Below, one piece after another: positions 12,756-25,236 of a stretch of 64,000 bases of DNA. Made by a program: the position numbers and the translations under genes. Position 1 is the stretch's first letter, and each line of letters begins with the position of its first letter. The notes under the pieces are model-generated. The model saw nothing but the letters and a program-made list of their open reading frames with translations. It made no database searches and was not told the DNA's origin. This stretch comes from Cricetomys ansorgei. Taxonomy: Eukaryota > Chordata > Mammalia > Rodentia > Nesomyidae. Location: positions 1,799,501 to 1,863,500 of the forward strand of contig JAMJFZ010000770.1 of NCBI GenBank assembly GCA_026225945.1, read 5' to 3'.

Positions 12756-14860
12756 TTGTTGAGTGATAGATTATACAACTCAATGCAGCCTCAATTTTTA
12801 AACAACAAAAAAATTCTTAAAATACTTGAAACATGATCCCAAGGATGGATACTTAGAATAAACACTGTCAAACTTACAGAAAAAATATTATTAAGAAAAT
12901 TGATTTTTAATATCATATGATTATAACTCATGTAAATGTACTTTATATCACTCTTTGTCCACATTTGTTTCCTCTAAGTAGAGTATATGGGATATAGAGA
13001 CAGTTACCATGGCTTCATGAGTCATCATTCTTGGGAAGGCCTACCAAAAACCTCGAGTACTGTTTGTACCCCATTTAAATATTCGTTGAGCTGAAGAATG
13101 AAACAAAGTACTAAATATCTGTAACCTGTTTGTACACATTGTTTTTTAAAGTGGCTGGTCAAATAGTTTTGAACATGGACATTGTTATGTTTCTAGCTAC
13201 AGAGCTCATCTTCCTTCTTTGGATGCTCAGTGCTTCTTAAGCAGTTGAAGGTGTGAGAAATCAGTCTTTGCATTGATCTGAAATACATTCATATGTGGAT
13301 TTTACTATTCAAAGGTAAAATGCTGTATTGTGTTGACTGCAATGATTGGCACTTGGGGTTATTATTTTATAAACTGTATCTAGTTAAAAGATTTTATGGC
13401 TTGATCTTATCACTCAAGTATTGTCCACAGAGCTTGAGCAAGTTATAATTCAAATTGCATAAATTGTTTTAAGAAAGAATTTTGTTGAAAAATATGGGGC
13501 CTATGCAAGAGTCATTTGTGGTTACTTACCTGTTGTAATTAAAATGAAGTTGGCTTAAATTGTAATTTTCTAAGCTTTTCTTAACTCTTTATGGAAAATC
13601 TTATTCTGTTCTGAGGTTACATTTAAAAACTCAAGTAACCATTTCTATTATCTAGAAAGAAAATTAAATCTTCTATTCTTATTTTTTTTTTCACTGTTCA
13701 CAGGTGGACTAAATCCTAGTGGCCATGTGATGTATGTATCAATGCAAAAATAGTACTGTACATATAAACTAGAGTTGATATGACACATTTTAGGCTCTGC
13801 CCTATGGATGAAACTGTAGTAAAGATCCATATAGCTCTGCCCTCATTATGCTTGCAATATGGATTGGGATAGAAAAAAAAGAGAGAAAAAAACAATTTCT
13901 GAGAATTACAGATGTCATAAGAAATTTAAAGACAGAAATATAATTCTGGCAAGACAAACTCTATGTTCTTCTTCCATTCTTGTGTCACCTAAGTCAGATT
14001 TTCAGGAACAAAATATACAGGAAATGGCAATCACATGTTTGAAAGTATGCTGGAGTTATTTTTTCTCTCTTTCATTTTTTGTTTGTTGTCTTGTTTTCAT
14101 ATTGGAACTACTAGAGAAGTTTCAAATAGCTTTAAGAAGAAACTTTTAATGGTGGCCAAGTTCATTAAATTTAGTTGAAATATGTAAACTGAATATTTAC
14201 TTGATTCCATGCAGAAGGCTTCAATACTACTGCATATAATTAAAAAGTAAAATCAAAAGGAGAAAGTAAATGGTATCTGATATTTCTGCTCCCCTTATCT
14301 TGGTAGTTTGAAGTTTCTATTAATGTCTTTGAAGATCATTAGTATTAATTCACTTAATCAGTTGTTAAATACTTATGAAACTAATGCCTACTTTTTATAA
14401 TTTAGATATTGTGTTGTTTCAAAATAGTGCTCTGGAAGAGATTTGAGACAAAAAATTAGCAACCAATGTAGTGTGAAATCAAGGTCAGTGAGAGGTCTTT
14501 TCTGAACACAGGTGATGTTGGCTTCTGTAAAGTGGCCACTGCCTAGCCATGCTGAAAGTCTACACTACTTAAAAATAGATGTTTTCTTAATGCTTTTGGG
14601 TTTTCTCAAAGTTTTCATATTATTTTACTCCAATCAAATAAAATATACATCTTAAAAATAGGTGGATATTTCCATCTAAGAATTATCTTTTTTTTTTTTT
14701 TTACCAAGTTATTCCTTGGAAGTAAATATTTGAAGTAATGTTAATTTTTAATGATACAGACATCATTTGAGTCCTCTAGAGACATAATAATAAATAGGTG
14801 CACTAAATTACATCCAGTAATTCTTTACTTAGTTAAACTGTCTTTTAAGAATTTGCAGTG

Positions 14861-15030
14861 TAGCTGGATAGTGGTGGCACACGTCTTTAATCCCAGCACT
14901 AGGGAGGCAGAGGCAGGCAGATCTCTGTGAGTCTGAGGTCAATCTTATCTACAGAGTGAGTTCCAGGATATCCAGAGTTACAACAGAGAAACCGTGTCTT
15001 GAAAAACAAAACAAAACAAATCAAAACAAG
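14861..15030 (+). mobile_element. B1 SINE with 16-bp target duplication
   Basis: A nearly complete B1: GGTGGCACACGTCTTTAATC, GGGAGGCAGAGGCAGGCAGA, GAGTTCCAGGATATCCAG, ACAGAGAAACCGTGTCTTGA, then an AAAACAAAAC tail. Flanks are TTAAGAATTTGCAGTG (14845-14860) and TTAAGAATATGCAGTG (15031-15046), a 16-bp target duplication with one mismatch. Sense orientation. It shares the variant GAGTTACAACAGAGAAACC with the B1 at 23693-23880. Confidence 0.93.
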
Positions 15031-16524
15031 TTAAGAATATGCAGTGCAGAATCTGGCATGTAGTTTGTTTATTCATTGCAAGTTTAAAAAATGAGGTCCA
15101 GAAATGTGTTGCTTAATAGGAGCTTCAACAAGTTCTAGCAGATTTAAAATATATTTTAACACACATATTTGGAATTAGGTATTCATGTATCTAGATGATA
15201 ATTGGACATTATTGTTTCTTTTTAAAATGAGAACTCTACAGATCACAAGCAGAAAGCCCAGAACAGGTTTGGTAAATTGTATTTCAGTTGGCAAAGTCTT
15301 TTTAGTCCCTAGTACTTAAGATAATACTGAGAGAAGGAAAGCAGTTGTATAAATAAAATTCTTATCTGAACATAGACTTATAAAGTGAATGCAGCACCTG
15401 AAAAAAATTTAACCTTTACTTTGTAAAATGTTGTTTTCTAGATCTCTATTCCGATTTAGTGAGAGGACTGGCCAAAATTGTATTTTCAAATGATAGCATT
15501 TCACCAGCATTAGAAAGATTATATTAATCAGTGGAAACCTAGGAACATTATGTCTTAACTATTGACCTTATGTATTTTTATTGCATAATTATTTAAATGC
15601 ATATCATGCAACTGACCGATTTATTTGTAATAGAAAAACAAAGATACAGAGGTTGAATGCAAAATCAGCAATACGCAATTGGGTGTCATTTCTGAGTGTC
15701 CAGATGTCAACATCCAGATGCTCTTAGGCCACCAGAGCCACATCTTGGATTTTCTTAGAGACATATTTCTAGTTATAATAATTCATCTTCTGGAAGTTGA
15801 CTCATGCGTTAATATATTAATTTTAGTGCTAAAATGTCAAATAGTCAAATATAAAACCTTGATGTTGCGATGCAGGAATGGTGATTTCTTATCACTTATC
15901 TAGTTGTCCCTGTCATGACTCTGCCGCACACCTATCATTCTGAAGGGTTGTTGGTTTTCACCTTTCATCCATGGAGATGTCAGCCCCATCTCTACTGGTG
16001 TCCATTACTGTTAGCAGTCCCGCTACAACAAAGTTGTTAAGATTTTCTTCCTTTCTAAAACAAAACAAAACAATCTCAAACAAACTAAAAACCAAAAACA
16101 GGCAAAACAACAAACAATAACAACAACAAACTAAGGTTCAAGTGATAGCTCCTTGTCAAGCCTGGGGTTTGAGACACTGTTCCCAAGTAAAGCAGACCTA
16201 AAATTATTCCATGATATCTTAAGTTTTCTATGAAGGCCTTTGGTATTTTCCTCAGAAATTTGAGAAGCATAGCTTTATTGTCTGACTTCTTTTTATTTGT
16301 TATTAAATAATTGATAAATTAAGACCTTTGATTAGAAGTTAAAAGTAGATACAAACACTAAGTCTTGTTTATATTACTTACCCTCAAAATGAAGGAGTGT
16401 CATATTATCATTAGGCATCATAAAAGCAGTATTTAGGTAGGGGAAAGAGATTTGACAGTGCTCACTTGGATGTCCCCATCTCAGTGGTGAACTCCAATAA
16501 TAGAGTCGAGGATGCTGCTTATTT

Positions 16525-16622
16525 GATAGGATGTTTGACTAGCATGGATGAGGTCCCAATTGAATCCCCAAGACTTCGTAAATCAAGTGTTGTGGCTTAT
16601 TTTGTAAGTTTAAAAAGTAAGA
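16525..16622 (+). mobile_element. Possible ID/B4-like SINE remnant
   Basis: The fragments TTTGACTAGCATGGATGAGG, TCCCAATTGAATCCCCAAGA and AAATCAAGTGTTGTGGC loosely follow the ID/B4 consensus order. Strongly decayed. Kept only as a tentative call. Confidence 0.35.
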
Positions 16623-17659
16623 ATCTATAAAAACAGAAAAGAAATATTCAGGGATAGAAGAGAATTCAGGATCCATAGTGTCAGTGAGGACATAATTTTT
16701 TGAAAGAAAATATAGATACCTGATCAATAGCATTCTATTTGGCACAGTGCAATCATACAAAGGTCTAGTACTTTGCATCTGTGTATAATACAAATGTCAC
16801 TGTAAACATTGCAAAGAACTGGTGCTTAGAGTAATGGATGAAAGAGATGAAATCATTATTGAACTACATGTGGATGCAGATAAGGAGAAAGAAGTAGATT
16901 CAGGATATTCTTTCAGGAAGCTCTGCTTAGTAAAGAAGACGTGAAAAATAGTTACATGTGTCTCAGACTTGAGACAGTCTTATTTTTATCTTGAACTTTC
17001 TTAGAGAGCTATTAATCAGGCATGCTTTTAGGTTAATGGAAACATCAAAAGATAAGATAAAGGGTACAGAAGAAAGGTGGATAGCAATTTATGAGCAGAA
17101 AGAGGGTGGGGCATGTAGAGAGACTGGATTGTAAGGTTTGTTTTGTGAGCTTAATACAGAAGTATAACAAATGTCCTGGTGGTTTCATAGTGAGGGCAGA
17201 TGGGCATTGTTGAAGATGATATTAACGTCATGATTATTGTATTGATCTGATAGCTTTGCTTGTAGTATTTCTTTTGCCTTTTCAATTTCTTCACTAAAGG
17301 TATCAATGCTTTTGTTCCACTCAGGAGGGATTTGCTTTTCTGAATCAGTCATAACAGGGGATCATATGATAAAGGAACTTCTTTAACTCATGGTAGTCAA
17401 GAAGAAGAGATAGAAGAAGTGGCCAGAGACTAGATATAGCCTTCTGAAGCTTTCCTTCAGTGACTCAACCTCTTCAGCTATACCCCACTATCTGATGTTT
17501 CTGAAACCTCCTGAATACTTACCACCAAATACATGAAACCTGTGAACGACACGCCAAATTTAAAGGAAATGCTTATGATTAGAGATAATAAAGTTAAAAC
17601 TCCAAGTATATTTAAGAAACTTTAATATGTATTATCTGTTAATCTGTCTAGTCGTTTCC

Positions 17660-18186
17660 TGTGGGGCTGTCTGAGAGCTAAGAGTGGGTTGAAGCATACC
17701 TTGGATCCCAGTATTCTCACCCCAAGAGTGGCAGTTCGGTTGCTCCCCACTTTCTTAGCCCTGGCAAAACCCAGCTAAATTCTAAATACTGCTTGCTTCA
17801 CAGGTCATTGACAAAGGAATATGGTTTGCTTGGTGCTTAGCTGTGCTGTAGCTGGAAACCTAGGGCTGAGCCCATTATCTGATAAGCTGTTTTCCTCTTT
17901 TTCCTGTGGGACCATATCTTATGCAGAAAGTGCCCTTGAAGGACTTTGACCCTTAGACAATGAGCCCCACATGCAAATGGGGCTACCCTAGTATCCCTGT
18001 CTTACCCTATGGCCCCTGTCCCTGGGTACCAAAGACTGTCCCCTGCCTTTACTCCTATAAATGTAACCACCCTTGCTTCAATAAACTGAAATGTTCTACT
18101 GACAACACTCTCCCAAGAATCCTGTCCATTCTCACTGGCTCACAGATCTCTGATCTAAGACCAGATGAACATGTAGTAGAACCACA
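17660..18186 (+). mobile_element. LTR of an endogenous retrovirus, sense, probable solo
   Basis: This segment starts TGTGGGGCTGTCTGAGAGC. It contains a TATA motif CTCCTATAAATGTAACC (near 18050), then AATAAACTG (near 18080), and about 100 bp of U5-like sequence. A possible end at CCACA (18186) gives partial inverted ends with TGTGG. Flanking hexamers GTTTCC and CTGTCC match at only 4 of 6, so the right boundary and duplication are uncertain. The GC-richer sequence at 18187-18290 may be element or flank. No retroviral coding remnant adjoins it. Confidence 0.6.
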
Positions 18187-19839
18187 CTGTCCCATGTGGC
18201 TTCCTGCCTGGGAGCTGAGCCACTGCTGAAGCTGCTGGCCAGCAGGCAGCTGGACCATCCCTCCTGCACCAGGAAGCCGTGGGCAGGATCATTTTAATAC
18301 ATAATTTCCCATGTAGCAAAGCAAAAGAGTTGAAAAGTATGCCCTGACAATACCATACATTATATGGTGAGTCTCCATCAGCTCTCACAAGTTGGTGGGG
18401 TCCTACCTTCTTGAGAATGCTTAGAGTTTGTATTATAACTTAGTCAGAAAATGAAATGGCATCTGTCAAAGAAATCTTTATTTGGGAACTTTAGCTTAAA
18501 TGTTTAGCTTCTTTCTAAATATCTTGGAAGTCCTATGAGAGACAAGACTGGAGAAAATTCTCTAGCCTTCCTTTGACCTGCTAGAATTTAGACTGATTTT
18601 TAGCATGGGTCTGTGTAAATTTTCTTAAAATTTTATCCATGACCAGATATTTTTTTCTCTGGAAAAACTAAGTATTTTTCCTGATCACTTAAAAATTAGA
18701 AAAAAAATCTGTGTGCGTATGTGTGTGTTCATGATTTTATGGGTGCAGGTACATATGTATGCATATACATGGCTTTGGGAATCAAGCTGAGGAATGTCAT
18801 CCATGATTCCCTGATTCAAATCTCTTCTTCATAATCAACCTACCAAATTTTCCAGGTCAATAGTTTCATTTGAGTTTTAGGAATTATAAGTCAGACATTG
18901 ACAATTGGCTTAATCTATACTGATATAGAGTTTCAAAAGATTTTTCTCATGATTAAATATGTACTTTAGCTTTTTATATTTGATTTTATACTTGTCCCAT
19001 GAGTTATTTCCTTTTCTTTAAATATCCGGAAAAGATTGGTGGTTCTTAGTCTAAAATAATTGTCTAGCAAATGATCAGAAGATCGTATTATATTGATTTC
19101 TTCAAAAACAGTATCAGCTGCATAATCTCCCCAAAGTCAGGCTTACTGTCAATAAGATTGCTTTTTCAAATTCTAGAGGCCATTCAGGTTCCAAAAGAGG
19201 ACAAAAATGAGACAACATCTAGGTTTTTTTAGGATAAATTATCTAGGAAAGAGTATTTAACAACATATCTGATCATATAAATCTAAGGTAACTAACCATA
19301 CAGTCACATATTTTCTTTAAAGTCATGTTAGAAAGAAGTAAAATTGAGAGAGAATGTTAATACTGAGAGCTGTGCCTGAAGAGAGGTCATGGATGTTACA
19401 GTTTAATCCAAACTATGCGATTTGAGATAATTCAATTGGTTTCCCTAGTCTAAATGTTGCTTTGTCTTTCACAACTTACTGGGTTGTAGTTAGTAATTAA
19501 TTGTGATAGTGAAAGTCATGGCCATAATAGGCAATAACAATGTTAATGCCTTCCTTTCTTAGTGTCATTGTTTTAAGTTATTATTTGTGTCTCACAAACT
19601 TTTGAATAAATTGATACAAACCCTGCATTATTTTACTATGGTTATCCTACTGGCTAATAATGTACTTAACCCAGTGAATGGGCTCTAATTCAATTACTTT
19701 GTTATGATCTCATGCTAATGCAGTAGTTGTTCCATGAAAAATATAGACGACAAATGATATTTATACATATTCAAGAAACCAATGACATTTGGATATTTAA
19801 TTTTAACCACTGGCATTTACTACACTGTACTTTGCTGGA

Positions 19840-20766
19840 GTCCAGCTTGAGCAGTTCAAGGATCTGAGAAGGAGGCATAGAGCCAGTGAGGAATGAGGCT
19901 CACACAAGTTAATGTAATTAGTTCTATAGCTGCTGTTCTCCTTTTTTCTCTTTTCCTTCGAAACAGTCAGCCATTTATATATGTATATATATGAAAAGAA
20001 GTGTAAGCATCCCAGGTGCTTACAAAAATATTATTCCAAGCATATCTATTTTAAGAAAATTATTATGGCATCATAGTGGGAGTTTTGTTTGTTTGTTATT
20101 TGTTTTGGTCCCATCTATTTTTTCCTTTAATAGTTAGTCCCAGACCTTCACACAGTTCAGAGAGTTTCTATTATACATTCAGCAGGAAGTCACTTCTGCT
20201 CTAGGAAGTCAGTAGTCAAGAGTACTTGGCTGGCAGCAATTGCAGTTGCAAGATGCCAAGCAGACAGCCTTAAAGTTTAAGTAATCAATTCTATTTACAA
20301 CAAGAGTAAGCTTTTCTAGAAAAGACAGGTCTTAATACCTAACTTTTTTGTATCGCAATGTGCCTTCTTGTTTTTGTTTGTTTCTAATTTTTATTAATCT
20401 TGGTCCTCCTGTGGCTGCTTTGTTCAAGTGGAATTATTATTTGAGGGCCTTTTGTGTTAGAGTCTATGCTGGTTGAAGTTTTATCAATCATGAGAGAAGT
20501 TGGAGTCTCAGAGATCTGAGGATGATTAACTTTTACCTGAGAAATCTGAGTTAGATTTTCTCCCTTATATATTTGTCCAGAATATTTAGAATTTGTGCAC
20601 ACATAAGAGAAAATAAAAGTGCCACAGGAAAAGAGTTCAAGAGGGGGTATCCGGTGAATCACACCTCTTCCTAGGAATTCACAGGGAGCTAGCTCCAAGC
20701 CTAACTAGGGCCTGCCACACAGCTGGAGACTCATGCCATCCTAATCATCCCTGTTGCACTCCCACA
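19840..20766 (-). mobile_element. Possible antisense LTR/ERV fragment
   Basis: The left part (CTGGAGTCCAGCTTGAGCAG, then GGCATAGAGCCAGTGAGG) and the right part (GCCACACAGCTGGAGACTC, then TGTTGCACTCCCACA) resemble rodent LTR ends as I remember them. On the minus strand the segment would begin TGTGGGAGTGC. No target duplication or poly(A) signal is convincing, so this stays tentative. Confidence 0.3.
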
Positions 20767-21189
20767 CCAGTTTCAAAAGCTGCATGGCCACTGCCAGTAC
20801 TTTAATTATGTTCTACTTGATATATAAAACATTTAAAATGTGTATATAATGTTTTAATACCTAGATATTCTTTGTTTATGTTCATTTAGTGAAGAAGCTT
20901 TTGTCTGCCATGAAGACTATATTTTAAAATAATTTATATAGTAGAGAACTAAGGAGAATAAACTAGTAGTGACACATTTATATGAAAATACCATAATGAT
21001 ACACATTCCTCTGAGTGCTAACCTAAAACGTTGATTAATTAAGAATATGGTTTCTAAAGGGAGACATGATAGTGCTGTCTTATTACTTTGTTAATGTATC
21101 GCTGTGCCAGCACTGTTGAGCATTTGTTCATCTGGGAAAACATAAGTAATTTACTTTGTAAACCTACTGAGAAGACCAGGACCTCCTAG

Positions 21190-21325
21190 TGGTGGGCTAC
21201 ACTGACCTTGGCTCTGTGCTTTCTCTCTAAAGATCCTCACTTTCCCAGAAGCCCCTTGCAACCCAGCTAGGTATAATGAGCCAATCCAGTATTCAGATCC
21301 TGACCAATCAGAACCCAACACTACC
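21190..21325 (+). mobile_element. LTR U3-like fragment, sense arm of an inverted pair
   Basis: It contains CACTGACCTTGGCTCTGTGC, CAGAAGCCCC, a GAGCCAATCCAG CCAAT motif and a GACCAATCAGAA motif. The bases at 21274-21313 are an exact reverse complement of 21674-21713. The fragment stops after the second CCAAT motif, without the TATA region seen in its partner. Confidence 0.6.
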
Positions 21326-21599
21326 TTGACACTTAATGTTTCTGAATTTAATAAATATGAGAATTTAGAGGTAGCAATGTAAAAGTGGAATAATTTCTTT
21401 CATTCTGTGATTAGACTGCTGAGGTATATGAAATTCACAGTATTCTTGTCAAATTGTGAACTGTCCATCCTGAAACATGAAAATAAAATTGTTGGGTCTG
21501 CAAAATAGCTCAAGTAGACACTAAGACATACACATGGCCAAATAAAGCAGTTTATTTCTATGGGTTACATTCTAGCATGTCAGGACTACCCAATTAAAA

Positions 21600-21835
21600 A
21601 AATAAATAAATGGCAGTATCCAAATGCTGGAATGTGGGCCTTTTAAACCAAACAGGCAGTGGCTGGGGGATCTTTCTGATTGGTCAGGATCTGAATACTG
21701 GATTGGCTCATTAAATCTTGTGGGGACATCAGGGGCTTCTGGAAAAGTGTGAACTTTATCGGGGAAGCAGAGAGCCAAGGTCAGTGCTGTCATCCCTAGG
21801 AGGTTCTGGTCCTCTCCAAATCACTCTGGACTATG
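21600..21835 (-). mobile_element. LTR U3-like fragment, antisense arm of an inverted pair
   Basis: On the minus strand, in order: GACCAGAACCTCCTAG, ACTGACCTTGGCTCTCTGC, CAGAAGCCCC, a CCAAT motif, GACCAATCAGAA and then a TATA-like GGTTTAAAAGGCCC (about 21637-21650). The order CCAAT, CCAAT, TATA supports an LTR promoter. It matches the fragment at 21190-21325 in the opposite direction. The two may be one LTR duplicated and inverted, or two insertions. Confidence 0.6.
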
Positions 21836-22084
21836 TATGCTAAGGCACATATCAGCCATCAGGCATAAGCATTTTAGTCTATTCTGTTCATTTGTGAGGA
21901 AGAACAAGAACTGAAAAGAACTTTGGCCTGAGATCTCTGACAATATTTATAGCAAAATGGATGTCTACCATGAGAGAAATATATGAAATTAAAATAGTTT
22001 TACAGGAAATTTAGTCTTTAGAAAAACTTCTTAAGACTGCTGATACATGGCAGTCTAGAATGTTTCTGTTCTGTGTGGTTGGCA

Positions 22085-22440
22085 AGAGTTGAGTTGATAA
22101 GTATGGCAGTTTGAATGACAATGCCCTATAGGCATTTGACATTTGGCCCCCAGCTGGTGGCACTGTCTCCAGAGGTTTAGGAAGTGGGGCCTTACTGAAG
22201 GAAGTAAGTCACTGGGGCAGGTTTTGCGAATATGTAACCCTGCCCAACTTTCAGGTCACTCTCTGCTCCATGCTTCTGATTGAGATGTAATTATCAGCTT
22301 CTTGATCCTGCCACAATTATCTTCCCATCATGACATATTCTATTCCTCTTTAACAGTAAGCTGAAATCAAGTCAAGAAGTCATTTTTATCTAATTTTTTT
22401 ATATATATATAACAATGGAATAATAGCCAACACAATAGGA
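22085..22440 (+). mobile_element. Rodent interspersed repeat, possibly URR1-like (hAT)
   Basis: Key blocks are GGCAGTTTGAATGACAATG, GGAAGTGGGGCCTTACTGAA and GTAAGTCACTGGGGCAGG. Later blocks are ATTGAGATGTAATTATCAGC and CATCATGACATATTC. The order resembles a common rodent medium-reiterated repeat that I associate with URR1 DNA transposons. The family name is from memory and could be wrong. Confidence 0.4.
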
Positions 22441-23017
22441 AAATATAAATTCTGTAGACCAGAAATTTATTTTTCTCAGCCTACAGAACAGTATAACATC
22501 ACTAAATTTTCTACAGTCAAGGTTGATTCAGTAATCCCAAATAAGCTAAATTATTAATTTTTAAACATACATGTTTTTCATATAAAGTGGAAACTGCCCT
22601 CTTCTTTGCCAGAGAATGAAGGTTGTCATATGTTCCCATAAAATTACTGTAATCAATTCTCAGTCACCTTCACCTCAGCCTCCGAAGACTGCCTGTTTCT
22701 TCATTTGAGGGCAAAACTAAGGAGTTATTTGGATTTACAATGATTGGATTTTATTCCTAATTACTTATAATTGGTTAGTTGCAACTAATCAACTAGTCAG
22801 AGAATTATGCAATACTGTCAAAGAGTTTATTAATCCTGTGTCAAATTTTGGTTACATAGATATATACAATATTTGAGTCAAGCTTTAAAATTTCACATGA
22901 ATTAAACCTTGTTGTTAACATTTATGCAAACCCTACACTGCAGTTTTCCCAACATTAGGATGAATAAGAGGCATTTGAAAGAGTCATTTTGTAATGTAGT
23001 TATAATTTAAAATATGT

Positions 23018-23570
23018 TGTAGCAATTTTCTACAATCTTTACCCTCAATTTTAGGGAAAGAGAAAGGAAGATAGAAAGAAATAAATCTTAACTGCTCTTG
23101 CAGGTGGCCTTGAGACAGAGAAAGAGAGAAAGGTAGAAATCTTCACAGCCCTTTAGCTAAGCTCTCCTAAGCTTGGAGAGCAGGAGCTGACAGTGAGCCA
23201 GACGAGCATCTCAGCTCACTATCCATGAACCCACTTTCTCCAACATATGTTCTTCTAAACAATAACCAATGGATCAACCAACAAAAAACCAACCAACAAC
23301 CAACAACCCACCCGGGTTCTCAGGGCTTCAACCCTTATATACTCTAAGCAAAAGTTCCCAGAAGCCCATACAGCATGCAGTACTAAGGACAAGCAACACA
23401 TGGCAAAAGAGCTACACATAACCATATAATAGCTACCAGCAATGAGCATTCCAAATCAAATTCATCATCATCCACCACACCTGGGAGGGAAACAAAAACA
23501 TAGTCCAAACTTCATTTTGCATTTTTAAAGAAACCTAAATAATAAAACTTCTTCCAAGCATCCTGCTACA
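23018..23570 (-). mobile_element. Antisense solo LTR, copy 1 of a family
   Basis: The ends are a perfect 7-bp inverted repeat, TGTAGCA (23018-23024) and TGCTACA (23564-23570), in a 553-bp element. Flanking hexamers ATATGT (23012-23017) and GTATGT (23571-23576) differ at one base, suggesting a 6-bp target duplication as in ERVK-class elements. On the minus strand a TATA motif GAGTATATAAGGG lies mid-element. About 500 bp aligns throughout with 24715-25236. No internal retroviral sequence adjoins it. Orientation is opposite to ITGBL1. Confidence 0.8.
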
Positions 23571-23692
23571 GTATGTAAAACAGGTTTTTTATCTAAGACT
23601 GTCATATTGAAAAGTGTGATTTATAGATAGGAAATGGATTTACATTCTATTTTGACAATTTGTCAAAAGTATAGCCATAGACATGCAATTTT

Positions 23693-23880
23693 TTCTTTCT
23701 TCTTCTTCTATTTTTTTATTTTTATTTATTTATTTTTGAGACAGGGTTTCTCTGTTGCAACTCTGACTGTCCTGGGACTCACTCTGTAGACCAGACTGGT
23801 CTTGAACTCACAGAGATCTACCTGCCTCTGCCTCCCGAGTGCTGGGATTAAAGGCATGCACCACCATTGATTCCCTGGCT
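23693..23880 (-). mobile_element. B1 SINE, antisense, with target duplication
   Basis: The plus strand shows a T-rich region (complement of the tail), then GAGACAGGGTTTCTCTGTTG, CTCTGTAGACCAGACTGGTC, GAGATCTACCTGCCTCTGCC and GAGTGCTGGGATTAAAGGC. Flanks TAGACATGCAATTTT (23678-23692) and TAGACATGCGATTTT (23881-23895) match at 14 of 15. It is the best preserved B1 in the window. Confidence 0.95.
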
Positions 23881-24714
23881 TAGACATGCGATTTTAAGTT
23901 ACTTTCATATTCCTATATTTGTCAAATGTACTTATTTTTCTTGTTGTTAATTACTATGTACCAAAATACAGATATAAATTAAGGATATTCAAAAAGAAGA
24001 GACAGTCTCCAACTTAAAGAGGGTACCAGATTCCTGAGGGGAGATCCAGATAAAGATGTGATTATGGATGAATGAAGAGATGAATTTGTATGTGGTATAT
24101 TGAGAGTCTAAGAAATGTTCATAAATGGGAAGTATAAGCAAAATGAGTCAGGAAGTAGACATGGTTGTTGATAGAAAGGAAAATTGTTTGCAGATATTTT
24201 AGAGTCAATTACAGCCAAATCTAGTAAACGTACAAATTCTATTTGAGGATTCAGATTGACTTTTACAAAATGGTTGGGCAATATTTGCATATATGTGAAT
24301 AGTAATATTCATCAAAGTTTAACTCATCTGGTCATTCACCACATTGTAGTTTCAAAAGTAATAGTTCCAGGAAAAATCATTGCTTCTCAGTGGTGAATAG
24401 AGATTATAAATTTAGCAAAAATATTATAAGAATGTAATACAAAAAAGAATCTAGAACATGAATCCAACGAGCTAAACATAAAATCCACACCCAAGTGATT
24501 CTACTGTGAAGTCAATTAAAATTGTTTTTCCTGAAACTCCAGATAGGCAATGGAAATAAAGCTTTTAATTAAACAAAACAAAACAAAAAAACCTCTAGCA
24601 CATTCTAAAAATGAGCTTTCTATGCCCTAACTGCTAGGGAAAAAACAAACAAACAAATATGACATAAGCTCCTGCTGTTTAAAATCTAATGTGATACAAT
24701 AGTATAAAGACTAT

Positions 24715-25236
24715 TAGTTGTTGACTACAATCTTTTACCCTCATTTTAGGAAAGAGAAAGGAAGGATAGAAAGAAATTTTTACCACTTTTGCAGTTAACC
24801 TTAGAGAAAGAGATTCCTTTTGAGGCTGTCCTAAGCTTAGAGAGGACAAGCTGACAGTGAGCCAGACAAGCATCTCAGCCCACTCTCTGCAAACCCATTC
24901 TCTCCAGCTGATGTTCTTCTATGCAATAGCCAACAAAACCTACCTGTCAATGAACCAACAACCAGCCAACCAACCAACCACTCACCCTGGCTCTTGGGAC
25001 TTCAATCTTTATATACTCTAAAGAAAAGTTCCCTTAAACCAAGCAGCACAAAATCCCAAGAACAAGATACACATGGCCTCACCTAACCAAATTATAGTCA
25101 CTGGCATTGGGCATTCCAAATCAAACTCATCATCATCCACCACATCTGGGATGGGAACAGAAACCTAGTTCAAATGCCATTTTGTGTTTTTAAATAAACC
25201 AAAATAACAAAAACTTCTTCCAAGCATCCCACTACA
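24715..25236 (-). mobile_element. Antisense solo LTR, copy 2 of the same family
   Basis: This 522-bp element is homologous along its length to 23018-23570. Shared blocks include GAAAGAGAAAGGAAG, CTGACAGTGAGCCAGAC, TTATATACTCTAA, GGGCATTCCAAATCAAA-like sequence, TCATCATCATCCACCACA-like sequence and AACTTCTTCCAAGCATCC. A perfect 6-bp duplication, GACTAT, flanks it at 24709-24714 and 25237-25242. The right end is CACTACA; the left terminus has decayed (TAGTTG). The different target duplication shows this is an independent insertion, not the second LTR of one provirus. Confidence 0.82.

Noticed and set aside
18233..18244. 12-bp perfect palindrome TGCTGGCCAGCA
   Set aside because: Short GC-rich palindromes of this size occur by chance, and nothing around it suggests an operator or other site.
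23018..25236. A single provirus bounded by two LTRs
   Set aside because: The two LTRs have different target duplications and the interval holds a B1 and ordinary AT-rich sequence, not retroviral coding remnants.
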